Assembly (NCBI GenBank): GCA_964020085.1
Contig: OZ026605.1
Location: forward strand, 7,979,520 to 8,043,519
Origin: Micromussa lordhowensis
Lineage: Eukaryota; Cnidaria; Anthozoa; Scleractinia; Lobophylliidae
Direction: 5' to 3'
DNA length: 64,000 bases
How positions within the stretch are numbered: the first letter of the stretch is position 1; every line of letters begins with the position of its first letter. The position numbers and the translations under genes are program-made. Positions 45,681 to 58,769 of this stretch are shown here, in pieces. A model generated the notes under the pieces. It searched no databases, was not told the origin of the DNA, and worked only from the letters and a program-made list of their open reading frames with translations.

Positions 45681-45905
45681 AGCGGGTTGTTCAAAGCTAA
45701 CCCAGGATTAGCGAGAATTTTGATTTCAGTTTTGTGTTTTTTTTCGGTGAGGTTTTCTGTTAATATATTTTGTCCTTCAGTTTTGAGCTTGAGCAATCTC
45801 AAACTACACAAAAGATAAGTAGTGAAAAACATCGTTAAACAAGAAACATTGATAACTCGGTTATTTTTAAATCCTGGGTTAACCGGCTTTTGAACAACCT
45901 GGCCC
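45681..45905. mobile_element. MITE, family member A
   Basis: Ends are CGGGTTGTTCAAAGCTAACC and, inverted, CCGGCTTTTGAACAACCTGG. The same family occurs at 46,519-46,712, and a right end only at about 45,155-45,236. Confidence 0.7.
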
Positions 45906-46518
45906 ACTGCTGAAAAGTGTGATTCGATACTTCGACATAACGAAAAATAATCGTCTCTGGTTTACACAGATATTTTTTGTTTCCCACGCTTACATCCCTG
46001 AATTAGAATTCGGCTTGCTAGCAATGATGACTGCGTTGAGACAAACCCAGGCCCAGTTGTGACTGACTTTGATGTCTGTTAAACTATTTCTGCTCGTTAC
46101 TCACAGGGACGTACTGTGTAGTAAACTCTCTAGCTAATTTCCATTGTTTAGTAACACCATAGACTGATTTCCAGTGCTTCTGATACGGCTCACATCTTTC
46201 ACATGGGGGATTCTTTATACAATTTGCTGCAAAAGTGCACTCGGCAAACTTTGTTATTGCTTCTGTGTGAATTACCAGAGAGAGGACGTGTGGACAATTT
46301 TAGCTGGCACTTCAGTGAAAAATTTGGCGGGAATGTCGTCAAAGCTCATTTGATATGAAATAATTATTGATAAATTGTAATGATTATAATTCATACCCTG
46401 TTTTATTCGGTTGTAGGACGCTGAAATGGTTACATCTTATTGGCCTAGCTTACTTCACATTTTCAGCACAACAGACTTAAAATATATATTTAGCCAAGCC
46501 TAAATGCGGAGCTCTTGG

Positions 46519-46712
46519 GACGGGTCGTTCAAAGCCCGTTTAAGATAAGCCAGGTTAACAAGAATTTTGATTTGAGTTTTGTAACTTTGCGGCGAGCTTT
46601 TCTGTATATTGTTTGGGCTTCTGTTTTGCATTTGAATAATCCAAAAATATACAAAACTTCGGTTAACTTTTGATCCTGGGTTATGGTTAACTGGCTTCCG
46701 AACGACCCTGCC
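46519..46712. mobile_element. MITE, family member B
   Basis: Ends GACGGGTCGTTCAAAGCC and GGCTTCCGAACGACCCTG pair in inverse. The body AAGAATTTTGATTTGAGTTTTG is shared with 45,715-45,740. Confidence 0.7.
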
Positions 46713-46719
46713 TTGTCTA

Positions 46720-47840
46720 AAACAAGTTAGCCTGAAATGAGACCGCGACCCAATAGAAAATCAGCACTTGATCAATGGTCAACTTAAAATGTAAACTCGA
46801 TGAGCTCTAAACTTGTGCCCGCGATGTGGTCACATGAGCAATACCGCTGGCCATTTTGACAAATGAGAAAAGGGATTCACGGGTTTCTATAAATGCTCCG
46901 CTATCGGTGTAAAAAAGTATAATTTGGCTAGATATGGTTTCACAGGCCGTACATAATGGCCACAGTGATATAAATCATTATTATTTGCATCATCGGAGTC
47001 AACAACAGCAAGCTTCCAATAAACGGTCTCTACTAGTTCTTTATGCTGCGAGCGTGGTCATGACTTGTTCTGGTGGATCAGTTTAACATCAGTACTAGTA
47101 ACACAACCATCCATTTATTTTCAGTAAAAACGACTTACATGTTTCACTACAGAGGATAGAGAACTAGAGAACTAGTCATATTCAAAGTGGCTGCGGGAGC
47201 CGTGAAACTGCAAAAAAAGCAGTCTTCATTTCTGGTCGACACCTGTGATCATTCGAACCGTGGCCAGTCTAGTAATGAAAATATATATGCCTGAATTGAT
47301 GAAAACGGTGTTAAGAAATCTCCAAAGCAGACGAGATAAAAAGTTCAAGGAATGGCAGTCTTTTTTTTTTCTTACTCTCTTATCTTAATCATTGATCTTC
47401 TTTCTCTTTTTTTTTTTTATTAGCATCGCTTGGAGTGATTTTTAGGCCTTTTGGAGTTGTGAAATCAAAGTGTATATGGTTGTTTTGGTACAAGATCTTT
47501 ACAAGGTTTTCACAAATTCAGTCAGATATAGACATTTTATATTTCAGACAAGCAATTGGGTTATCGGATATATTGAATGATTTTAATTTGGCCCGCTAAA
47601 CGTAGTTATTCCTGTAATAAAAATGGGTAACGACTAAATGGGTAAAAAAAAAATTAAAACTAACGACTCTTTTCCATGAATTATTGTTCGCCAAAAAAAC
47701 CGTTAGAAGAGGAGTTTGATTTGTAAAGCAGATCACCGATGGTGAAAGGCAAAAGCAATTTCTCATGTCAGAAAACACTTCAGTCTATGGGTAAATCAGT
47801 TAACATATCCTTGCTGTTGGTTTCTGACCTCTGAGTGCTT
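46720..47840. other. No gene seen
   Basis: AT-rich non-coding DNA with two short T-rich tracts near 47,363 and 47,407. It is downstream of the four-exon gene and holds nothing recognised. Confidence 0.4.
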
Positions 47841-47847
47841 GATGCAA

Positions 47848-48063
47848 TCAAAAGCTAAAATCGAGCAGGGTGTATTTGTTGGTAATGAATAAAGCTCTCG
47901 GATCCGGATAACTTGTGCTGTTCATCTGCACCAAGAGTGATCGTCCATCGTTTCCGCAGCCCAGGTAGGTTTTGTACTCCACGTTTCTAAAAACTGTAAA
48001 GCTCCAGTAGTAGGTTGGCCTGAATCGCATTGACAGCTCTGTTGGGCTATTCGTGTTGAATTC
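47848..48063 (-). CDS. Last exon of the four-exon gene
   Basis: After acceptor CTTAAG the exon encodes EFNTNSPTELSMRFRPTYYW, VEYKTYLGCGNDGR and DPRALFITNKY and ends at a stop at 47,850-47,848. Phase 0 in. Confidence 0.7.
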   Translation of the reverse strand, partial: EFNTNSPTELSMRFRPTYYWSFTVFRNVEYKTYLGCGNDGRSLLVQMNSTSYPDPRALFITNKYTLLDFSF

Positions 48064-51000
48064 CTTAAGGATAATGATAAAAAGGCATACAACATTAGCT
48101 GATTAGCTGGTCACTTTTTTTCCGACAACATGAAATTTGTTTCCTCTAGTAGAGCGACATGGAGTTTCGGGTTTTTTTCGTTCAAACGTTTTCTCGACTG
48201 GCGAAAAATCGTTTGAATTGTGAGTGGGCAAGGATGTAAGGGCCGCCGGCCAATTAGGCCGGTGTAGCTTATCTCTGGTTTCTGAAGCATTAATGGGTTT
48301 AGTCTAACAATACTGCTGCTGCTCATACCTTCCTCAGTATCCATTTGTACACCTTGGTGGGAAGTACATTGTGTAGTAATTCAAAAAGAATAAATAGAGG
48401 ACAATACATCGGTGCGCATAGATACTGATGGAATTTCTTTTCGAGGGTTCAACTTAATATAAAGACATAAAGTTGAACTCGAGACGGAGAAATTCCATAT
48501 CATCAAGCAATAAAATAACTGACATACTACGCGCGCTCTGATTGGTCAATAAAGTTGCAAAACCTATGTTCTACTGTACCGGTAAACACATAGAAAAGTG
48601 GTTACGTTATTGTTCTCGTAATGGCCGAAGAGAGTCAGGAAAATTTCTCCAACTTCGACCCAGCGTTTGGTCTGGAAAGGTCAGAAGGCGAAAATCAAAA
48701 TGAACCAAAATCTAAACCAACGAATGAAAACAATAGTGCGGAGGAAGACTGGTCCAGCAAGAAGAGACGATTTGCCGTGGTCGAAAGCAAAGCTCTACGG
48801 GAACGCAAAACGCTAGTGACAAAAAACGGATTTCGCTGGCTGAGATGTCAATAACACGAATATCTTTCATTCAGCATATATATGGAAATTTACAAGGAAA
48901 AACAGGACCAGAAGTTGGTTCCGATATATAAAGGTTATATGCTTAAACTTTTTTGTCCATTGCAAAAATTTTACGCCGATTCCGTTTACGCTTAAGTTTA
49001 GAAGGAATTTTTATAAAGCGCTTTCGGTGCCTTCCGCGGTCTGTGGAGGATGCATTTCTGACTACAGGCAGGCTCAAGTGATCAATTTGGGTTGTTAAAA
49101 AGCAGGGACAATATTTCTTACGAGTTGACATTTAAGCCTAGGAGAAATTTTGAGTTTAAACTCAACGCATGCTTCCATAACACGATAAATTAATTTGGTT
49201 TCCGTGAGCTTAGCTTTCAAAATACAGAGAGACACGCACTTCATAGCCTTCAACATAAATAAGTAAATTCTGAAAGATTTTCGGAAGCAGCGTTTCTGTA
49301 ACTAACCTTTATTCCATTCGCAAACCTTTGGAAAGTTATCGTTTAATCACATCACCAAGCGTATGAAGTTTGCACTACTTGCAAACTGTCCGTATTTTCG
49401 CGATCCGCCTACACATCTCTGTACTCCCCGTCTTTTGAATTAATTAATACACTTTCTGCCTTTCACCGATGACTTATCCTTTCCTTTCTTAAAACTTTCT
49501 TAGCGTGAAATGTTTTCGTCGCTTTGCTCTGCAGATTTCGTGTCCCGCGCGTGCGGCGCCGACTTTGTGCTTTCATTCTGTCAGTCGCTGTGATTGGTTT
49601 GTCGCGTCAATCTCATGATTTTGATGAGAATAAGCAACTTGATCACGAAAGTACAATGAATTTTCCTCTCTTTGACATACGTTTTCCATAATTATTTCAT
49701 AAAAGCAATAGACCACTCTTTCTATGGATTTACTGGCGCAACAAAACAACTTGAGATGTTGGGAGAACACTCGTAAGCTTGTAAATCACTCGCCTAACGG
49801 CTTGTGATTTAATTACAAGCTTTTCTCGTGTTCTCCCAACATCCCGCGTGGTTTATTGCGCCGGTAAACCCATAGAAAGAGTGGTCTATTGCTTAAATAA
49901 AATAAACATACTAATGACGACTTTTTTGACGATTTTCCGAAAGTTTCCGAACACTTTCCGAAGATTTCTGAAGATTCTCCAAACGTTGTCCGAAGGCCAG
50001 ACAACCGTTTTCGAACATTTTCCGAACATTTCCGAAGATAGCCGAAGATAACTGAAGATTTCCGATGAAGATTCGATGATGTTTTGATCACAAAGCAACA
50101 CATCTGCAACACGTGTGAAGATATCATGTTTATGGGCGAAAGCTCACCTGGTATTTCACTCAGTGGTGTTTATATAATAAATATAGATTATTACATGTTG
50201 AGAGCCTGATATCGTTTTTATTCACGAGTTTTTAATATCACTTCACGGGTATCATTTTTAGTCACGGCTTTATCACACTGATATCCACACATAATATGCA
50301 ATAAAGAGCGGTTTTCTCAAGACAACGACGAGACAGAATCAAAGGCTTAAACCTGCACCGCTTGAATGTGATTCTAGTGCACTAACAGGTTCTCGCGACA
50401 TCTATACGCAAATTGTTTGCCGTGTCATTTTTGTTTTCTTTCGCTGCGAACCAAACAAATAATACAGCCAGCTTCGTCTGAATAAACATGTGCGGTAGCC
50501 ATGCTTACTGAAAAGTTGTCCATCTAATGATCATTCACTAAATACCTACCGCGGCTACTATCATCTTGCCTTCATTCGTGGCATTCAAAACGTAAGTCTT
50601 CGACCTCTCTCTGTCTTCGAAGAAAAAGGCAAATCCTGTTATTATTGTGCCCTTTGTTTTGGGAACAGCTACAAATAAATCAAGAGAATACTGTTTAAAA
50701 TTCGTTAGCAGAAATTTACATACATTTCTGTAGCTTGCACATTATAACTTACACGGCTTGGTATTTGATATGGAGGTTTAGTTTTACAAATTTGTGACTG
50801 TGACTAGCTCATAGAGCGGTTTTAAAATTGAATGTCGTAAAACCAAGACCAAAATAATCAATCTAGCCAATCACAAATGGCACTGACAAAACAGTGAACC
50901 AATCAAAACTAGAAGTAATTACACGTAACTGACGCAAAGCGCGGGGAAACGAAAGCGAGTGAGTCAAGATTGGTTTGGGTTTTACTTCTGATTGAATGAA

Positions 51001-52963
51001 AAAGTGGCGCGAGTTTTTAAGCCAATCATGTGCTATCATGTAGCGTAGTCGATGCAAAACCAATGACTTTTCGACACTCAATTTAAAGCCGCTCTAATAA
51101 TATCACACTAAACAAAAACATTACTGTTTTCTTTTTGCATAACCGCCTTATATACCAGAGGGCATGCGCGTAACAAAATAAGTCACATTTTCGCGAGATG
51201 AGCAATCCTGTAGGCAATCGGAATGACGGTTTAAAATAACTCTGGCAGGTTACAGTCGCGGCAAGAGTTAATCTTCAGTTTCAACATTTTATCAAGATCT
51301 TGTTTGTTTCATCAGTCTGATACGGAACGTAGGATTATCTCGGGAATTTTTCTTTCATAATAGTATAAACAAAGAGCTATTGGCGACTTGAAGGGGAAAT
51401 TCAGAGAGAAAAACCACGAAAAAACCGGGCCGGTTTTGTTTTAACTCAATAAACCGATATTACTTTTACTTAATGAGGAACGAAGTATTGACCTATAGTA
51501 TACTTACTATCGTAATTCATGTCCTTAAAACTGCCATTGCAGATGATATTGTTAGAATCTCGTTGAACCAAGGAGGTGGTTGCTGGATTCCAAAGTCGAT
51601 AGGGAGTATCTTTCTTCACTGAGTGAAAAAGTTGCGGTCCCTTGATACCATACAATACAATAACTTTAATAAATGAAATTAAAAATATCGGGTCGATCTG
51701 GCTCGGTTGAGGCATAGATTTCACTCATTTCTTGTGGGCTAATTCTACAGTCAAAACCAGTTTCATCAGTTTGCTGACGAGTACAATCTCACAGTAACAC
51801 GATAGTACCGCGTGAACTAGCCATCGATGCCCCCCAAGCTTCCGCTCGAGACATCGCAAGGGTTCTTGCAGTAGAGAGCTTCTTAGTATATTGCATCTAC
51901 TTTTAGAGTGTGTTGGATTGACAGGAACATAATGGCTCACTGTTATATTTTAAAATTACGGTTTGGATGTGATTCGATTTTTGGAATTGTTGTTTTTTTT
52001 AAAAAAGTCGGCTAAGCAGATCACGGAGATTCAAGTGTATAGTTAAAATCGGCGTTTCTTGTATGTTTTTTTCGTGTGTTCGAGAGTTTCTCTTTGTCGA
52101 ACACATTGTGGTTTTAGTGTAGGCACTTAAACGTCTTGTAACACACAAGTAATAAGCGAAATCTCTTTTTCAAGCCAGATCTGCCAGACTGCTTTTACAT
52201 GGAGACTTTTAACTGATAAGTTATTTCGCCCTTAGTTTACAATAATAATGCAAAATTAACACTTTTATAATAGCCAACATAATTACCAACACTTAAACAA
52301 TTCTCGATTTAGTTCAAACTAACACGGCTTTAAATTCCTTTTAAATCGTAGCGCTACAAATCAACGATATTTGGCCTGAAAAGGCATTTTTATTTAGTTT
52401 GTTTATACTAACGTAGAAGTTAGATATCCCACTTGTTTAGCGTTTAAAACTCATACCCCCACTATGGTAAGGAGGGGTAAGGTAATTATACATATAAAGG
52501 CCATTTACGTTTCATAGATAGCCTAAGGCATGATATACAAGCTTATACAGGATGAGTATTTTTCGTTCGTCATGACTTTGTAAAACGTCACATAACGACT
52601 TTAAGTGCGCATTTTGGATCTCGCTATATTTTTCTGAGAAAGAACATAACGAAAACATGAAGGTTAATCCAAAACAGATATAAATATAATACAATACACT
52701 TCACCTTGCCTTCAATCTTCACTTTAATCCGTACATCTTCTTCAAGTATCGTATCAAGGGGCAGAGGGACATAATCCTGATCACCCTCATCGTACTTTAG
52801 TAGCTCTACATCGGCTGGAGGCAATTTATCCAAACCTACATCGGCAAAAGCTACCATGATAAAGTAAAGCAGCTTTCGCGCATCGTCGCCTTTTTCAAAA
52901 GACACAGTGCGCTTGATTCCTTCAAAAACCACGTGGGCTTTGAGCATCGCAGGATTGTTCGAC
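47848..52963 (-). CDS. Four-exon gene of unknown function (cnidarian-type, beta-rich C-terminus)
   Basis: Four minus-strand exons have consistent phases: 52,963-52,705, 51,640-51,508, 50,668-50,550 and 48,063-47,848. The first encodes a ubiquitin-like/CIDE-N-like segment (AHVVFEGIKRTVSFEKGDD, then DYVPLPLDTILEEDVRIKVK). The later exons give a beta-rich, Asn/Tyr-rich region (YRLWNPATTSLVQRD, TGFAFFFEDRERSKTY, YKTYLGCGNDGR, DPRALFITNKY) that could be a beta-trefoil. I do not recognise the family. The first exon needs an upstream partner (phase 2) that I did not find. The last exon has a clear paralogue at 63,407-63,213, so this is a local gene family. Confidence 0.65.
48427..48503. repeat. Short palindrome
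   Basis: GATGGAATTTC...GGTTCAACT is mirrored by AGTTGAACTCGAG...GAAATTCCATATC. Probably a MITE remnant. Confidence 0.6.
48621..48854 (+). CDS. Small polar ORF, possible mobile-gene first exon, 77 aa
   Basis: This frame encodes a Glu/Asn/Lys-rich protein with KKRRFAVVESKALRERK. It follows a GCGCGCTCTGATTGGTCA motif that also precedes the ORF at 58,591, hinting that both are first exons of dispersed gene copies. Identity is uncertain. Confidence 0.3.
   Translation: MAEESQENFSNFDPAFGLERSEGENQNEPKSKPTNENNSAEEDWSSKKRRFAVVESKALRERKTLVTKNGFRWLRCQ
49705..49892. mobile_element. Palindromic MITE, 188 bp
   Basis: GCAATAGACCACTCTTTCTA at the left is mirrored by the right end (TAGAAAGAGTGGTCTATTGC), and inner GATGTTGGGAGAACAC pairs with GTGTTCTCCCAACATC. 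Confidence 0.85.
49918..50072. repeat. TTCCGAA-type minisatellite
   Basis: More than ten imperfect units of TTTCCGAA(C/G)AT(T) follow directly after the MITE. Confidence 0.75.
50550..50668 (-). CDS. Third exon of the four-exon gene
   Basis: This 119-nt exon between TTTGTAG and GTAGGT encodes VPKTKGTIITGFAFFFEDRE and SKTYVLNATNEGKMIVAA. Phase 1 in, 0 out. Confidence 0.7.
51508..51640 (-). CDS. Second exon of the four-exon gene
   Basis: This 133-nt exon between ATCAAG and GTAAGT encodes GPQLFHSVKKDTPYRLWN and ICNGSFKDMNYD. Phase 0 in, 1 out. Confidence 0.7.
52705..52963 (-). CDS. First seen exon of the four-exon gene
   Basis: This 259-nt exon between AAACAG and GTGAAG encodes an 85-residue segment with KAHVVFEGIKRTVSF, DDARKLLYFIMVAFADVG and EEDVRIKVKIEGK. 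The strand-strand-helix-strand order fits a ubiquitin-like fold. Phase 2 in, 0 out. Confidence 0.7.
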
Positions 52964-53470
52964 CTGTTTGGGAAAAGACTAAATCAGCCTAACTTCAGCT
53001 TTTAACTTCCCTTAGTTTCCAACCAGGATTGACCCTATTCATACCGCGATATTTTAGGTCTGCTGGGACCGAACTGGGTGTGGCATTTTGAGAGCCCCAC
53101 TCTGTAACTCTTACACCATGAAACTTGGAAGCATTTTAGCATGTCCAAAATTATTTCTTTGATGTCAATAACATAGACGTCAAATGAGAGCAGCATTTTC
53201 TTTTCGATCCGGCATCTTAGATCCCGCATCGTAAAATGCCTCTCAGATAGTCAAAACCAGTAAAGCACACCATAACTAACAAAGGGAAGGACCAAACATG
53301 GTAGCTATTCTTTTTTTGTTTAAAGCAACAATATTAAAAATTGGAAGAACAAGCCTGTCATGTTATTTTAGCTGACGTCATCAAATAGCTTTCAACCCGC
53401 GCCCCCCTCCCCCCACAGTCTGAATAGAGTTAGAGTCCCCTGAATTCGTCAGTATTCTTTTAGTACTCTA

Positions 53471-55099
53471 TTTAAAGTCCGCCTAACCCCAAAAACTTTT
53501 TTTAGCTAAAGCAATAAAGCTTGTTTTGTGGAGTAATGTGCCGCAAAAATTTTTCGATTTGGTTAAATCTTTGATTTTCTATGGCTCGTCAAAGTACGTC
53601 AAAATGCCGCCATTTTGGTTCACGACCGAGTTTAACGGGGAATGGGTCGAGGGCCGGATGTGACGTCAAATCGAGAACACGATGATTCTGAGATTCGCAT
53701 ATTTACTTGTTTCTGTGGGAAAGGCCGGAAAAGTTGTTCGAAAAAAATGCTAGCCAGGTGCGCTGTATTGTCATGTAGCAACACAACAAACTTACAGGAG
53801 ATACTCCGCTACATGCCATACCGTTTTATGGAGATGATCGTCCTGAAGAGAAGAAACGTACAAAGGGATGGCTCGATTTCGTGAAAGCGAAACGTGCAAT
53901 AGTGATAGCGTGTAAGTGTTTGGTGATCTGTTCTATAAAGCATTTAATTCAAACCAGATGATCTCGCTCGATGCCTGGATTTTCAGAGAGAGGAAGGGAT
54001 TTTGCTGACTCAGTGGCTTTGGAATAACCGCTTGTCCATCGATTCATGCTGCTGTTGTTGCATCTGATCTGAGAAACAACAGCAGTCAGTCGGCACAGCT
54101 GACAGATAGTTTTGTATTTGCCCGCTACTAATCTTAAAACTCCATTTCTGAAGCCATACAGGTTTAATTCCTGGATATTCAGTAACACACTTTAAGATAA
54201 CATCAGCACCAATATCTTTAAGAACAAGATCATTCTTCTTTGAATCTTGACAACCTTCTAACTCACTTTAATACAATGATAACAACAATAACATTCGCTG
54301 ATGTTTTGAAGGGAAGCGACGCTACAATTTCCACACTCGCACGAAAAGAACACAAGCATTGTGTCATGGGATAATCATTTTGATCTACTTTGAACGCATG
54401 AAGTTAAAATAATTTGAGAAAGTAAAGGGACTTGACTTTTATTTATACGAAAGTATGTTAATGCGAGATCGAAGAATGCGCGAAAATAGTAAATACGCGC
54501 CACGCGCTACAGTCTTACTAGTATCACTCTTTGACTTCTACATATCATTGCCTTCGGGTCTGTCCATCAGAGCTCGTTCGAGTTCTTTGTCAGCATCCAC
54601 CTCATTTGGCTGTCCATTTTTCGTTGGCCAGAGAGTTGTCAGCATATAAATCAGCTCGGTCGTCATCGTTTAACTATTCACTTTGCGTTGTTGATTAGTG
54701 CGAGTCGTCATTCTCTTCAGCGATATAATAAATTTCGGAGTCTTCTGAGTCAAAGCTCATTTCAGAACCCGACGAAGTAGAAGATATTGTTGATAAAAAC
54801 AGAAATCTGTCGACTGTGGAGCCCCAGCGAAAAACTTATGCGGCAAAAAGGCTTCTACGCTCGCACAGAGTAAAAGGCCCGACTGGGACAGCCGAAGCTT
54901 TCGTTCTCGAAGTGACGTCACGGCCTTACTCTCCCCAGATTCCCCATGCTCGGTCGTGAACCATACGAAACTCGGTTTCAAAGGGGCACAGAAATTCGAG
55001 GATTTAACCAAATCGAAAAATTTTTGCGGCACATTACTCCACAAAATAAGCTTTATTGTTTTAGCGAAAAAAAATATTTGGGGTTAGGTGCACTTTAAA
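53471..55099. mobile_element. Defective DNA transposon with about 95-bp TIRs and a THAP-like fragment
   Basis: The left end TTTAAAGTCCGCCTAACCCC with TTTGTGGAGTAATGTGCCGC is mirrored by the right end (GCGGCACATTACTCCACAAA and GGGGTTAGGTGCACTTTAAA). Inside, near 53,745-53,900 on the plus strand, lies a Cys-rich fragment (CAVLSCSNTTN, with YMPYRF and KKRNV-type basic residues) like the start of a THAP DNA-binding domain, as in P-element-type transposases. Its frame is not continuous. No transposase core is seen. Confidence 0.6.
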
Positions 55100-55109
55100 C
55101 TCGGGCATT

Positions 55110-56950
55110 TTAGCAGCTTATGAAATTTGGTAAGTGGTGTATACTAGAGTCGCGTGCCCCTAGATTTTTTTCTTGCAGAATAAGTAAATGTACAATCCGT
55201 GGAAATTCCTGTCATTGACGACGGGTGTAAGCCGGGTCATTAATAGCAATCATCACTTCTGGTCACAAGCGAATGCATTGCCTACGAGTGTGTAGAGACA
55301 CCTCTTGCTTTATAAATGAGCGTTTTATTTTCAATAAACCTTCCATTTCTTTTATCAAAGAACAATTGTAAGAACTGTAGCGTATCTTCATAGATCGTTT
55401 TCACTGTCACGCAATATAAAAATAAATCGAAAACTATCCAGTGGAAAAAGCTAAGAAATTGTGATGCTATAGAAGATAAAAATTTAGACACTTCTCCAAG
55501 TTTTAGCCCTGTGCGTTTCCCCAAACTTCAGATATTGGTCGAAATGTTTCGCAGAAATTTACAGAGCCCAGTACGAAAACGCCATGTTGGTGTACCTCCA
55601 TGGTACACCAATATGGCGGCCGTAAAATAGTGTAAACATCTGGAACTTACTTTGGCTTTCTAGGCGACTGATTATCAGTACTGAAAAAACAAGTATTTAC
55701 ATAAGCACTTTTCCTAATGCTCTAGCTTCTAACTGGGCTTTCACTGAACAAATTTGATCGTAGCCTTGTGTCACGCACCTCCAGAACTCGGAAATTCAAA
55801 ATGCTCTGGTTTCCAAACGAAGCACGCTATTGAGCTGTAAAGTTGTAAACAGATATAAATATATATGTCAGCTCTTATACCTGATGAGGATGAAAACTTT
55901 GGTGGATCTTTAGCTTCCGATTTTAGAAACGATCTATTGCAACCATCTTTATCTTAAATGATGTACATTGTCACAACGGGGCCTGTAATATCGCTAATGA
56001 ATCAGATTATTATTTGCTTCTTCCATGCATTAAAACAGTTGATCAGACCGTATATTGTGAGCTTTGTACCGAGTAGCGAGTTTCAGCGTGACTATAAAAC
56101 CTAACTACTAACTCGACCTCACCTGTTAAGTAAGAAAAATATTGTTATTACCGACAAGAACATCAAAACCTTCGGGCGCTGTAGGATTTTCAGGGTGGTA
56201 CGCAATAAAGACCACATCTTAGGCGGATCCAGCTTGTCACCAGTGGAAAGATCAGTTATCCCAGAAAATACTATAGCAAGCGGGTAGGAAATACACTGTC
56301 CAATTAACAGAACGACAAAACTACAGTGTATTTATAATCCACAACCTCCGACAAGTCAGAGCGCAGAAGCGGAACGACAAGGAATGTGTCTCGGCAAGTC
56401 AAATAATCTCTAATTTGATTCGGCTACCGGTCACGGTCTCAATCTTTTGAGGTATTTGTTTTCAGCGTGCTGCATTTTGTATGTGACTGATTTTCCCTCA
56501 GTGTTTTCTCCTTAAATGCTTAACAATAAAAAAAAGCATATATATAAATATATATATCTCTATCCCCATGTTAATTATAATTATGTAAAAACATATTAAA
56601 GTGACAAGTGGAATTAAGTTAAGTTGGCTCAGCATCGTCAATACAACACTAAGCAGATTAAACATGCAAATTGTCATGATCAAGTTTAGTGAACTGACGG
56701 TCTGTCTGACATGCAGTCTGAGCTATCAAGCCCAATTGAGCGCTGGTCACGTTCTGAGTTTAAATATACCCGTAGATGATGTAGATTACAAGCGAATATA
56801 TGAAAGAACTGCGGAGAACAAGAAATGACTGATCATCGTAGTTAAACACAACATGTTTATTTATTTATTTCATTTCTTTCCAAGCATCTGAGCGGGCCGG
56901 AATCCTAAATCCTTTCTAAATATCTTTCTCCGCACAAATATATGATCTTT
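55110..56950. other. No secure gene seen
   Basis: A hairpin GCCATGTTGGTGTACC/GGTACACCAATATGGC lies at 55,581-55,617. TA-rich simple sequence occurs near 56,530-56,560. Other frames show no domain. Confidence 0.4.
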
Positions 56951-56961
56951 CATATATTTAC

Positions 56962-57056
56962 TAGCCTGCGTAGCTTGGCGGTTACCAATTCGAGCGTGTT
57001 AAAACGAGCGGTTTTAGCCCGCTCGCATTGCTTAAACCGCCAAGCTAAGCAGGCTA
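56962..57056. mobile_element. Palindromic MITE remnant
   Basis: TAGCCTGCGTAGCTTGGCGG is mirrored by CCGCCAAGCTAAGCAGGCTA with a central GAGCGG/CCGCTC pair. Confidence 0.7.
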
Positions 57057-57642
57057 TACATTTACTTGCATTTTAATTAATGTGGAATGTTACTTTATTC
57101 AGTCAGTTAGCATGCTCTCTTTGTGTAATGGAATTTCTTTTACTGGTGTGACACACATTAGTGTTTTATCTCAATAACATCGCCCGAGATAGCAGCACAA
57201 TCGATCAGTTTGCAGTTAGACTCAACAACATCTGTTTTGTACATGCAGGCACCTTGTGCAGTCGACTTATACAAGATTATTATGATTAGAATAAAGGTCG
57301 TGTTAGGGCCGATTTACCACGACTCAAGCTTACGACAAGCCTTTGACATGACTTAGGACCATTTACACGCGCACGCCATTTTCACTTACAAAATTAAATA
57401 TGCAAAAGTTTGCACCTGGATTTTCGGAGTGAAAGTTCTAACCCTAACGACAATTTTTTGACGTACACAACAGTCGTAAGCGAGTTGTAGGTTTGATTTA
57501 CACGAAACAATTTATGTCGTATCTAAGACGCATTAAAAACCTAAAATTTTTGTAAATCGATTCGTAACGAAGTCGTCAAAGTCTACAACGAATGAGAAGG
57601 TACAAAGTGTTATAATTCAGGACTTCAAGTGCAAGGTAATTG

Positions 57643-57905
57643 GGGAGCTGGGGTGGCGCAGTGGTGAGAGCGCTCGCCTCCCACCAATGTGTCCCGGGTT
57701 CGATTCCCGGACCCGGCGTCATATGTGGGTTGAGTTTGTTGTTGGTTCTCGCCCTTGCTCCGAGGGTTTTTCTCCGGGTTCTCCGGTTTTCCTCCCTCCT
57801 CAAAAATCAACATTTCTAAATTCCAATTCGATCGGGAACTCGAGGGCCACGGGTTTGTCAGTCGAAGACTGTTATGTGCTACCCTCGTTAAACATAGTCA
57901 ATTTA
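57643..57905 (+). mobile_element. tRNA-derived SINE
   Basis: The head GGGGTGGCGCAGTGGTGAGA (A box) and GGGTTCGATTCCCGG (B box) is followed by a body with TTTTTCTCCGGGTTCTCCGG and a T-rich end near 57,905. I know this SINE type from stony coral genomes. It accounts for the small frames read across it on both strands. Confidence 0.85.
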
Positions 57906-58590
57906 TTTTATTTTTTTTTTAGTAATAGTAATACAAGAAACATTTCGCGCTAAACGACTGTAAGCAAGCTCACAGTGAAGCTCAAGTCGGGTGTATTGGC
58001 GATAAGATTCGTCATGACTCAAGCAAACAAGCAAGCACGTGCAAGCGCGGCCTTGATCGATGAGAGTCATATGAAAGAAAAAGCGCTTATTCCATGCCCA
58101 GGTATAATCATACAACAACGTTTTCAGTAAACATAACGATTAATTGAACTGTATAGATCTTAAAGGTGTTTTTTGGGGGGCAAAATCACAATTGGCCAAG
58201 TTAATTTTCAAATACCACGTAAAATGATTGAAAATTTAAGTTCAAGTGTTTGACCCTTCTTATCCTCAAAGTCTATGAATTGAAGATCAACAGGACAAGA
58301 AAAAGAACTGATGATTACTTGGGGCTGTAAGACGGGAAAAAAAATTCATCTGCGACATCAAAGATATAGTTCCTGAAAAAACGAATGTTACAGCGACTTT
58401 TTTTTTCACGCCACGTTAAATGAGAGAGCCATTTATTATAACATAGCTATATGTTAGCGCGCGCTCTGATTGGCTTAATGGATGGTTCATAGAGATGGTT
58501 CACGCTGACGTCATTGTCGGTGAAATTTCTTGCCAGCAAAAGTTTTTTCTCACAATTTGTTTCGAGTAAAACTTAAATTTAGCTGTTACT

Positions 58591-58769
58591 AATGGCTAAT
58601 AATAACCCAACATTTGAGTCAGGGTTTCTCGATGCCTTTGAAGATTTAGAAAACGTGTCTACCAGTGCTACCAGTGAAAACAACCGCTTTGCAAATTTAT
58701 CCGAGTAGGATTTGGAGAAAATACTTGAAGATAAACAATCAAACAATACCAAGAAAAACACTAAGTGGA

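Noticed and set aside
56151..56218. Minus-strand exon encoding VVFIAYHPENPTAPEGFDV
   Set aside because: Splice sites are plausible but its phases do not fit either neighbouring gene and no partner exon was found.
57643..57720. Functional tRNA gene
   Set aside because: Only the promoter boxes are tRNA-like; the downstream body identifies a SINE.
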